Assembly (NCBI GenBank): GCA_949127685.1
Contig: CASBPW010000050.1
Span: 1 to 7,458, forward strand
Reading direction: 5' to 3'
Source of the DNA: Candidatus Sivonenia alaskensis PMM_0068
GTDB lineage: Bacteria > Cyanobacteriota > Cyanobacteriia > Gloeobacterales > PMM-0068
DNA length: 7,458 nt
Below are positions 1 to 5,514 of the stretch, piece after piece; positions within the stretch are counted from its first letter, which is position 1, and every line of letters begins with the position of its first letter. Both the position numbers and the translations under genes were made by a program. Below the pieces are notes generated by a model. The model saw only the letters and a list, made by a program, of their open reading frames with translations. It did no database searches and was not told the origin of the DNA.

Positions 1-1
1 A

Positions 2-1381
2 ACCCAGGTTATTCCTACCGTGCCTGTAGTCCAGGCCGCTTCGATAGCGCATGAAGCCAAGCCTGATGAGCAAATTGAACGAGTCGCTGTTGTGGTGCCC
101 AGGGTAGCTCCTACGGATGAAGCAGCCACCTTACTCAACTGGGTGGTCGCCCTAGGCGAAAGAGTGGAAGAGGGGCAGCATATCGCGGATCTCCAAGGCG
201 ACAAGGCCCTTTTCGAGTTGGAAGCCACTTGTGATGGTTATATAGCAGAACTATTGGTGGTACCGGGTCAAGATATTTATGTCGGAGATACCGTTGCTTA
301 CTTGACGACCTATGCGCCACAGGCCCTAATCACTGCTGCTAAGGCTGTCCCTCTTCAGCCTATAGCCCATGAATCAGTAGCCCCTTCTACGGATCCAAAG
401 GCTCTAAATCAGGCCCTTGTTCCCTCCATTGTCTCGATTGCCGCCTACCTTCCAGAAGGGGTTGTGAACAACCGGGAATTGGCAGAACGTTTGGGTGGGG
501 TGATCACGGAAGAATGGATTGAACAGCGCACCGGTATCTTTGAACGTCGTCTAGCTCCTCCTGAGGTCGATACCTCTGATATGGGCTTGTGGGCAGCCGA
601 GCGCGCGCTTGAGCAAATAGGCATGAACGCTCAAGACCTAGACTTGATTCTCGTCTCCACCACTTCTGCGGACGGAGTCATTCCTTCGGTAGCCTGTCGT
701 CTGAAACAGGGACTCGATAGTGGCGCCTGTCCCGCTTTTGATCTAAGTGCCGCTTGTTCTGGCTTTATCTATGGCCTATCCGTGGCCCAGCAATACCTGA
801 AAGTAAATCCCGATCAGCGAATTCTGCTAGTGACGGCAGAGAAGATGAGCAAAGTGGTCAATCCGATGGACCTCGATACCGCCATTATCTTCGGAGATGG
901 GGCCGTAGCCTGTGTCCTCACTGGGCAAGGACCTGGCAAAGAAGATTATCCCAGACGACTGGAATTAGAAGATGTGATGATGCGCGCTCGTCCGGACAAC
1001 GACAGAACCATGGTTCTGGAATCAGATTTCATCCACATGCAAGGGGCACGCACCTTCCGCACAGCCGTCACCTTGATGGGAGAAATTTGTGAGGCGCTCA
1101 GCCAGAAGCTCAACTACACCTGGGACGAAGTGGATTGGCTAGTCCCCCACCAAGCCAATGGCCGGATTGTCCAGGCCGTAGCCCGCCGACTCGCCATTAA
1201 CGAACAGAAAGTGTTCTCTAATATTGCTTATCGAGGCAATACGTCTTCGGCCAGCATTCCACTGGCGCTGTCAGAACTTCTGGCAAGTGACAAACTTAAG
1301 TCAGGACAAAGGATTCTACTGTGTGCCTTGGGAGGCGGAATTACCTATGGGGCGGCCTCCGTGCGCGTGCGCGAACGTTAG
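2..1381 (+). CDS. Lipoyl-domain / ketoacyl-ACP synthase III fusion protein (5' end missing)
   Basis: The frame is open to the left edge (T-Q-V-I-P-T-V...), so the true start lies outside the window; the first in-window start is GTG at 20. Residues are numbered from that GTG. Residues 24-97 form a lipoyl/biotinyl-type domain with a GDKALFELEA strand-turn; K62 in Asp-Lys-Ala matches the lipoylated lysine of 2-oxo-acid dehydrogenase E2 proteins rather than the biotin Met-Lys-Met. An Ala/Pro-rich linker (98-133) leads to a FabH-type domain (135-453). This has Cys246 (AACSGF), His377 (VPHQAN) and Asn407 (RGNTSS), spaced as in FabH, plus the FGDGA motif and a Gly-rich C-terminal GGGITYGAA. KAS III enzymes condense an acyl-CoA or acyl carrier with malonyl-ACP. 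The fused arm could deliver or accept the acyl group (inference). The Pro/Val-rich residues at the left edge look like another linker, so more domains probably precede it. The next gene is convergent, 19 bp away. Confidence 0.9.
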   Translation, partial: TQVIPTVPVVQAASIAHEAKPDEQIERVAVVVPRVAPTDEAATLLNWVVALGERVEEGQHIADLQGDKALFELEATCDGYIAELLVVPGQDIYVGDTVAYLTTYAPQALITAAKAVPLQPIAHESVAPSTDPKALNQALVPSIVSIAAYLPEGVVNNRELAERLGGVITEEWIEQRTGIFERRLAPPEVDTSDMGLWAAERALEQIGMNAQDLDLILVSTTSADGVIPSVACRLKQGLDSGACPAFDLSAACSGFIYGLSVAQQYLKVNPDQRILLVTAEKMSKVVNPMDLDTAIIFGDGAVACVLTGQGPGKEDYPRRLELEDVMMRARPDNDRTMVLESDFIHMQGARTFRTAVTLMGEICEALSQKLNYTWDEVDWLVPHQANGRIVQAVARRLAINEQKVFSNIAYRGNTSSASIPLALSELLASDKLKSGQRILLCALGGGITYGAASVRVRER

Positions 1382-1400
1382 GTCAAGAGGCCAAGACTCA

Positions 1401-1796
1401 TCAAGAGCCCGTCACTTTCTTGAACCAGGATTTAACCCGACTGAGCAGGGCCGGAGTATCGTGATGTTCTTTCAGCGCTTCTTTGAATTCAGCTAACAAC
1501 TTAGATTCTTGTTCCGTCACTCGACCATCCGCCGCCATCAACAATTTCAGGGCGTTCATCAGTTCCTTGCGTTCGGGGTCTGAGGCATGGCTAGCCTTAA
1601 ATTGCTCTATCCAGAGATGGCTGGTATCCGTAGCGGGCTGTAAGGTCAAATAGTCGATGAGCTTACGCTTCTCCAGATCATCCACCGGGAGGCGCTGGAG
1701 ATAGCGGGCCAGAACCAATTCTTCCGCTGGATGGAGCTGTCCATCCGACCAGGCAGCAGCCACCAAAAGGCGGAAGGCAATGAGGGGAGTTTCCAT
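1401..1796 (-). CDS. TerB-like helical protein
   Basis: This encodes 131 residues from ATG at 1796. The sequence is mainly helical, with two acidic turns typical of TerB-like (tellurite-resistance B / DjlA N-terminal) domains: AAWSDGQLHPAEE near residues 14-26 and MAADGRVTEQE near 87-97. In characterised TerB proteins such acidic loops bind metal; whether they do here is inferred. There is no signal peptide or membrane segment, so the protein is probably cytosolic. Its biochemical role is not known. The frame stays open upstream to an ATG at 1853, but the extra 19 residues (MDRSTRYYLMLNCFCYLED) do not look like the domain. The ATG at 1796 has a GAGG just upstream, though the spacing is very short. 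The gene converges with the ketosynthase fusion and diverges from the membrane protein at 1908; no other ter genes are nearby, so a tellurite role should not be assumed. Confidence 0.75.
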   Translation of the reverse strand: METPLIAFRLLVAAAWSDGQLHPAEELVLARYLQRLPVDDLEKRKLIDYLTLQPATDTSHLWIEQFKASHASDPERKELMNALKLLMAADGRVTEQESKLLAEFKEALKEHHDTPALLSRVKSWFKKVTGS

Positions 1797-1907
1797 GTCC
1801 TCAAGGTAACAGAAACAATTCAGCATCAGATAGTATCTGGTAGACCTGTCCAAAAAAATCTTTAATGGAGATAGTGGAGTAAGAATAGATCACTTCCAGG
1901 GGTTTTC
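1797..1907. promoter_or_regulatory. Divergent intergenic region, presumed promoters for both flanking genes
   Basis: This 111-bp gap separates the starts of the TerB-like gene (-) and the duplicated winged-helix membrane protein (+), so promoters for both must lie here or overlap the coding edges. AT-rich stretches (an A-run near 1852-1857, TAAGAATAGAT near 1880-1890) are compatible with -10 regions, but I cannot pair them with convincing -35 boxes. AGGGG at 1898-1902, five bases before the ATG at 1908, is a plausible ribosome binding site. Confidence 0.4.
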
Positions 1908-3170
1908 ATGAGTGATGTGCGCGAGCGACTGATGAATGTAGCGGCCCAACGCAACTATCGGGTGACAATTGGGGAAGTAGCGGCAGAGTCGGGGGTACCC
2001 TTGGCAGAGGCTCGTCGTGAATTAACCCTTTTGGCGCGGGACACCCAGGGTCACCTCCAGGTCAGTGAGCAGGGAGAAGTGATATACGAGTTTTCTCCTC
2101 AGTGGAAACAGATCCTTGAGCAAAAGCAATTTAAAGAACAATTACTCAGTTTTTGGAACAGCATTAAAGGCGCACTCTTTTATGGTGTTCGGATTAGTTT
2201 TGGCATCGTTTTAGTTCTTTCTATTCTGATCATTGTTCTGGCCCTGATTGCCCTGTACATAGCAGCTAACAGCAACCGTAATAGTGATGACCGCAGGGAT
2301 GATGATGGATTTTCCTTTGGGGGCGGTGGGTTTGGCTATTTCTGGAACCCCTACATTTTCTACTGGGGCGACCCCTATGACCGTCAGGAAGAGCGTCGTC
2401 GGCGCGGCGAAAAAATGGGCTTTTTGGAGGGGGTTTTCTCTTTCATTTTTGGAGAGGGTGACCCTAACCGAGATGCAGAAGAGCGGCGCTGGCGTTTAAT
2501 TGGTCGCAAAATTCGCCAAGAACAAGGAGTAGTAACCGCTGAGCAATTAGCTCCTTATCTAGAAGGCCCTTACAACGAACAAGAAGACTACGTACTTCCT
2601 GCTCTAGTAAAGTTTGATGGGCAACCCCAAGTCAGTGACACCGGGGAATTGGTTTATGTATTTCCGCAGCTCCAAGTCAGTGCCAATGAGTCCTATGAAA
2701 GTGGCACCCCAGAATCGCTCATAGAAAAGCCCTGGAAGTTTAGCGAAGCGGATGGAACGACGCTCACCTGGGCTGGACTGCTTGGCGTTGCCAACTTCTT
2801 GGGCGCTTGGTTTTTAGCCTCTCAGCTTGACCAATTTTCTGTAGAACTAGGGGGCTATTTAGGTTGGGTCCAAGCAATTATGCCCTTCCTGTTAGCCTAC
2901 GGAACTCTATTCTTAGCAATCCCCGCTTATCGCTATTTCACTTTAGGCAGCAAGAATATAGCCGTTGAGAAACGCAATGCCTTTCGTGCAAATCGGGTCA
3001 AAGTATTGAAATCTTCTGATCCAAAGTTACAGAAGAAAATAGCGTGGGCAAAGCAATTTACCAGGAAGCAAGTTATTGGCAAAGAGGACGTGATCTACTC
3101 TACGGACCGTGATTTGATTGACCAGAAAGATTTAGATATGGATGATTTTGACCGCAAGCTCAAGAGTTAA
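1908..3170 (+). CDS. Duplicated winged-helix membrane protein (At5g03900-like, cyanobacterial/plastid type)
   Basis: This encodes 420 residues; AGGGG lies five bases upstream of the ATG. Residues 4-62 form a small winged-helix-like module ending in LQVSEQGEVIYEF. A long hydrophobic segment follows (about 92-119). Next is a charged, Gly/Tyr/Trp-rich loop (123-165) containing FGGGGFGYFWNPY and an Arg-rich cluster (161-166). A second copy of the module (about 195-252) ends in PQVSDTGELVYVF. Two more membrane segments (about 285-305 and 318-341) precede a basic, then acidic, C-terminal tail. The architecture matches, from memory, a family conserved in cyanobacteria and chloroplasts. Arabidopsis At5g03900 carries the loose label 'iron-sulfur cluster biosynthesis family', but I see no Cys-rich cluster site here, so that label should not be taken as function. 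Probable location is the thylakoid or plasma membrane. It has its own gap on both sides and is probably monocistronic. Confidence 0.85.
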   Translation: MSDVRERLMNVAAQRNYRVTIGEVAAESGVPLAEARRELTLLARDTQGHLQVSEQGEVIYEFSPQWKQILEQKQFKEQLLSFWNSIKGALFYGVRISFGIVLVLSILIIVLALIALYIAANSNRNSDDRRDDDGFSFGGGGFGYFWNPYIFYWGDPYDRQEERRRRGEKMGFLEGVFSFIFGEGDPNRDAEERRWRLIGRKIRQEQGVVTAEQLAPYLEGPYNEQEDYVLPALVKFDGQPQVSDTGELVYVFPQLQVSANESYESGTPESLIEKPWKFSEADGTTLTWAGLLGVANFLGAWFLASQLDQFSVELGGYLGWVQAIMPFLLAYGTLFLAIPAYRYFTLGSKNIAVEKRNAFRANRVKVLKSSDPKLQKKIAWAKQFTRKQVIGKEDVIYSTDRDLIDQKDLDMDDFDRKLKS

Positions 3171-3239
3171 AATTATAGGCTCTAGAGCTTTTCTCATTCG
3201 AAGGAGGCGCGTGGAGAGGCGTGAAACGATAGAAAATAA

Positions 3240-3257
3240 ATCTTCTGTACAGAAGAT
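3240..3257. promoter_or_regulatory. Perfect 18-bp palindrome, candidate operator
   Basis: ATCTTCTGTACAGAAGAT is a perfect two-fold palindrome centred on TGTACA, with no mismatch. It sits in the 145-bp gap before the M14-type deacylase gene, ending 23 bp before a possible -10 box (TACACT, 3281-3286). It therefore covers or adjoins where a -35 element would lie. It lacks a spacer loop and a following T-run, so a dimeric repressor or activator site is more likely than a terminator. The regulator is unknown; it does not fit the NtcA GTA-N8-TAC pattern. Confidence 0.5.
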
Positions 3258-3280
3258 GAAAACTTGTACCAGAGGTTCCA

Positions 3281-3286
3281 TACACT
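3281..3286 (+). promoter_or_regulatory. Possible -10 box (TACACT) for the M14 deacylase gene
   Basis: TACACT lies 29 bases before the ATG at 3316 and would place transcription start near 3293. No canonical -35 hexamer is at the expected distance; the bases there (GAAAAC, 3258-3263) directly abut the 18-bp palindrome, which suits an activated or repressed promoter. This is a weak call based on position and a 4/6 match. Confidence 0.3.
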
Positions 3287-3315
3287 AAAAGAGCACTACC
3301 GCTTACTCTGAGCTT

Positions 3316-4263
3316 ATGGTCCGTTTATCAGTTCTAGGTACCCTAAGTCTCCCCTCGGCAGGACCAATCCAGCTCTTACAGCGAGACTATGGTCAGGGAG
3401 GGAATTTAGTAAGTATCATTGCAGGCATTCATGGAGATGAATACCTAGGGTTGTATGTGGTTTACCGTTTGATTCAATGGCTAGAGTCTATTGAACAATC
3501 GGCTTATCAACTCACAGGACGCATCCGTATCGTAGGGTGTGCCAATCCTCTAGGAGCCTTAATCGGAGAACGGTTTTGGCCTTCAGATTTTACCGATATC
3601 AACCGGATCTTTCCTGGTTATCAGGCAGGTGAAGCCAGCCAGCGTCTTGCCCACTGGATTTTTGGTGCCCTAAAACCCTCGCTACTAACGATGGACTTGC
3701 ATAATGGCGTTGCCATGAATGAACTCCTGCATGTACGGAGCTACTCAAGAGCGTCCTGGCTACAGCGAGGCATGATTAAGATGGGCCTACCCGTCATTTG
3801 GTATCAATCTTTTCAGGAGCCCAGTACTCGATATCTGGAAGTGCCTGGAACGGTGGAAGGGACGTTGCAGTATTGCCTCCATCAACATGGCATTGAAAAT
3901 ATAGTGCTCTGCGGAGGACCCGATCTGGATATTAAGCAGGGAATCCGACTCTTCAGAGCATTACTCAGGCTTTTATTTCACATAGAAATTCTCCACGGTC
4001 CCCCCCTAGAAGAGTCCGAGCCTCAAGCAGAGAGCAGACAGGTAAAGACTATTACCCCTGTGCTGAGCCGACGGGCGGGCTTATTCCTCGCTCACAGTAC
4101 GCTGGGTGAGTCGGTTAAAAAGGGCTCCTATTTAGGAGAAACCGTAGATGTCCAATCCGGTCAAGTTTTAGACCAGACGTTTAGTCCGGTAGATGGCGTA
4201 CTACTGAGTTTACGCAAACAGCCCATGATCGGAGAGGGGATGCTTTTAGCAAGAATTGCCTAG
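3316..4263 (+). CDS. Succinylglutamate desuccinylase/aspartoacylase-family zinc deacylase
   Basis: This encodes 315 residues, close to family length. Zinc site motifs are present: His39 and Glu42 in GIHGDEYLG, and His129 in MDLHNG. Substrate-carboxylate residues of the family are also visible: Asn77-Pro in ANPLGA and Asn96-Arg97 in DINRIFPG. The usual catalytic Glu motif (T-x-E-x-G) is not cleanly present; Glu181 in PGTVEGTLQY is the best candidate. Residues 253-315 form a beta-rich C-terminal domain with a SPVDGVLLSLR barrel-sandwich-like motif. Family enzymes hydrolyse N-acyl amino acids or related amides; the substrate cannot be read from the sequence, so neither astE nor aspA is assigned. 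No ast operon genes are near. It has no signal peptide and is probably cytosolic. The start lacks a Shine-Dalgarno site but is the first Met and fits the fold. It converges with the carbonic anhydrase gene. Confidence 0.85.
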   Translation: MVRLSVLGTLSLPSAGPIQLLQRDYGQGGNLVSIIAGIHGDEYLGLYVVYRLIQWLESIEQSAYQLTGRIRIVGCANPLGALIGERFWPSDFTDINRIFPGYQAGEASQRLAHWIFGALKPSLLTMDLHNGVAMNELLHVRSYSRASWLQRGMIKMGLPVIWYQSFQEPSTRYLEVPGTVEGTLQYCLHQHGIENIVLCGGPDLDIKQGIRLFRALLRLLFHIEILHGPPLEESEPQAESRQVKTITPVLSRRAGLFLAHSTLGESVKKGSYLGETVDVQSGQVLDQTFSPVDGVLLSLRKQPMIGEGMLLARIA

Positions 4264-4369
4264 TGGAGGCCGGCTTACAACTGAGCGGATCTACCCACGC
4301 CCTGGATCTTGCGGATTACTGTTGAGCCAGTAACTGACCCGATGAGGTTGGAGGGCGACTTCCTTTGAG

Positions 4370-4384
4370 AAAACGCCCCGTTTT
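4370..4384. terminator. Weak bidirectional terminator-like hairpin between convergent genes
   Basis: AAAACG-CCC-CGTTTT forms a perfect 6-bp stem with a 3-base loop at the 3' end of the carbonic anhydrase gene, overlapping its stop codon. The T tract on each strand is part of the stem, so it is short and mostly AT. Position between two convergent genes favours a shared terminator, but stem strength is poor. Confidence 0.35.
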
Positions 4385-4955
4385 AGGCAATAATTTCAAC
4401 GGCTCCACGATCAAGATTATATTGCGCCCCGACAACTTTTAGCCTGTCATGCTGCACAAACTCGGCAACGGGCATAGAAGATTTCAACTGTTTTACCACC
4501 AACTTAATATTTGCCCGTACGGCGTTATCGAGCAGGTCGCCTAGTTCGTTCTTGGCTCTGTCTACTGCTGGTTGGATTGCATTGAGTAAAGTGCTGATGT
4601 GACCCGAAATTTTCGCATGTTTGATAGTTGCTGCTACGGCTCCACAGCGCTCGTGTCCCAGCACTACGACCAGAGAAGTCCCTAACTCTTCTACTGCGTA
4701 CTCAATGCTGCCTAAAATCGCATCATCTAGAATGTTTCCCGCTACCCGAATCACAAACAGATCTCCTAAGCCGTGATCGAAGATAATCTCCGGTGGCACA
4801 CGAGAATCGGCACAGCCCAAGATGACGGCAAAAGGGTGCTGTCCGGTGGCAATTGCCCGCATCCGACCCCCAGACTGATGATGATGAACCAATTGACCGG
4901 TGACATAGCGCTGGTTGCCAGCAATGAGCTTTTCAAGAGCGTGGTTTGCATTCAT
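4383..4955 (-). CDS. Beta-carbonic anhydrase, without signal peptide
   Basis: This encodes 190 residues. It interconverts CO2 and bicarbonate at a zinc centre. The zinc ligands Cys48 (ILGCADSRVPP), His101 and Cys104 (VLGHERCGAV) and the Asp50-Arg52 dyad are all present. The surrounding motifs NQRYV, FVIRVAGNI, LGSIEYAVEELG and the C-terminal YNLDRGAVEII are typical of prokaryotic beta enzymes. Many close relatives carry an N-terminal export signal. Here the protein begins directly with the catalytic domain, and an in-frame TAG at 4995-4997 rules out an upstream extension, so the product should be cytoplasmic unless the 5' end has been lost. No Shine-Dalgarno site precedes the ATG (pyrimidine-rich ACATCCCCC). 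It is not next to carboxysome or bicarbonate transporter genes, so a role in CO2 concentration is an inference from a presumed cyanobacterial host. It is not CcaA/IcfA in length. Confidence 0.93.
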   Translation of the reverse strand: MNANHALEKLIAGNQRYVTGQLVHHHQSGGRMRAIATGQHPFAVILGCADSRVPPEIIFDHGLGDLFVIRVAGNILDDAILGSIEYAVEELGTSLVVVLGHERCGAVAATIKHAKISGHISTLLNAIQPAVDRAKNELGDLLDNAVRANIKLVVKQLKSSMPVAEFVQHDRLKVVGAQYNLDRGAVEIIA

Positions 4956-5032
4956 GGGGGATGTGGGTTTGGAGCAACGATTATTTTGTCGTCGCTAGTA
5001 CCCTATCACCAAGTTCAACAGCAAATAGAGTG

Positions 5033-5182
5033 CTATACGACACTTTGATCTGCTCTTATCAAAAAGGCTCCTTCTGTAAGAAGTTGTTTGAAAACTGCCT
5101 GGAGAGCATTGAGCAGGTTGGAAGTCCTTGCATGGACCAGACATTCCACCACAGGCTCGGCATCATGCCAAATCTCGTCATA
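5033..5182 (-). pseudogene. Coding remnant, C-terminal part of an unknown small protein, cut by the palindromic element
   Basis: On the minus strand this reads YDEIWHDAEPVVECLVHA at 5182-5129, continuing as helical, well-composed protein to ...LIRADQSVV and a TAG at 5033-5035 (about 49 codons). Its only upstream start in frame (5266) lies inside the adjacent palindromic element, so the original N-terminus was probably lost or displaced. On the far side of the element, minus-strand DNA reads coding-like but with stops (KNEHAHAIVIVACHLP, stop, RDEGLNKSVSDDPRS). This may be the other half of the same gene, decayed, although a simple removal of the element with a TA duplication does not restore one frame. 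I do not recognise the family. It could also be a chance open frame. Confidence 0.35.
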
Positions 5183-5277
5183 TATAGCGGTTCTTAGACT
5201 GGTGGAGTACAGCCGACCCTCGACTGGCAAGGATTTCAGGGCTGAAAGTGTACCGCACTCGACCAAGAACCGCTATA
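5183..5277. mobile_element. 95-bp MITE-like palindromic element with TATAGCGGTTCTT ends
   Basis: The ends are perfect 13-bp inverted repeats: TATAGCGGTTCTT at 5183-5195 and its complement at 5265-5277. Similarity continues inward, 23 of 29 positions matching (5183-5211 against 5249-5277), and a further inner pair CAGCC (5210-5214) / GGCTG (5240-5244) makes nearly the whole unit self-complementary. It has no coding capacity of its own. The terminal TA on each side fits a TA-target duplication, as made by IS630/Tc1-type transposases. I recall similar TATAGCGG ends in cyanobacterial non-autonomous elements, but family membership is unverified. It lies between the small coding remnant and the degraded spacer. 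Confidence 0.65.
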
Positions 5278-5514
5278 GATCGCGGGTCATCGGAAACAGA
5301 TTTGTTTAGACCCTCGTCCCGTCAAGGGAGGTGGCACGCTACGATGACGATTGCATGAGCGTGTTCGTTCTTCAGGGGTCATTCTGCTTAAAGAACAAGA
5401 AAGAACAAGAAGGATAGGCTATCGGGCCGGGATGGTGAACCCAGTCGTACTTATATACGGTCAGACATACAAAGCGTTAGTGTCAGGAACACTTTAGAAT
5501 ATTAAGAAAGAAAT
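5278..5514. other. Degraded spacer between the palindromic element and the GT-C-like gene
   Basis: No intact gene is visible in these 237 bases. The minus strand holds short coding-like pieces with stops (see the remnant at 5033-5182). A 10-bp tandem repeat lies at 5391-5410. Near the right end, a 5-bp-stem inverted repeat (AGTGT-CAGGA-ACACT, 5479-5493) directly precedes TAGAAT (5495-5500). The latter is a possible -10 box for the downstream gene; no good -35 pairs with it. Confidence 0.5.
5391..5410. repeat. Two tandem copies of AAGAACAAGA
   Basis: AAGAACAAGA occurs twice with no spacer, followed by AGGATAGG. It is a short purine-rich tandem duplication, consistent with replication slippage in a non-coding spacer. 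It shows no CRISPR-like spacing. Confidence 0.7.

Noticed and set aside
754..1092. Alternative-frame open frame within the ketosynthase gene
   Set aside because: It overlaps the well-supported KAS III frame containing the active-site Cys and shows no domain-like sequence.
1401..1796. Tellurite-resistance operon
   Set aside because: Only a TerB-like domain is present; no TerC, TerD or TerA-type genes flank it, and TerB-like domains are widespread in unrelated roles.
3247..3283. NtcA-type site around the GTA/TAC triplets upstream of the M14 deacylase gene
   Set aside because: No GTA-N8-TAC spacing is present; the triplets belong to the 18-bp palindrome and unrelated bases.
4316..4333. TTACTG-TTGAGC-CAGTAA inverted repeat as terminator of the M14 deacylase gene
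   Set aside because: The stem is only 6 bp, AT-rich and followed by no T-run; the AAAACG/CGTTTT hairpin at 4370-4384 is slightly better placed.
5088..5309. Plus-strand open frame covering the palindromic element
   Set aside because: It crosses the whole inverted-repeat unit, has no ribosome site, and its translation is not protein-like outside chance composition.
1..5400. HIP1 octamers (GCGATCGC) as proof of a cyanobacterial source
   Set aside because: I found none on reading the sequence. Many cyanobacteria lack abundant HIP1, so this neither supports nor excludes the assignment.
5391..5410. CRISPR-like repeat
   Set aside because: There are only two directly abutting 10-bp copies with no spacers, which is a simple tandem duplication.
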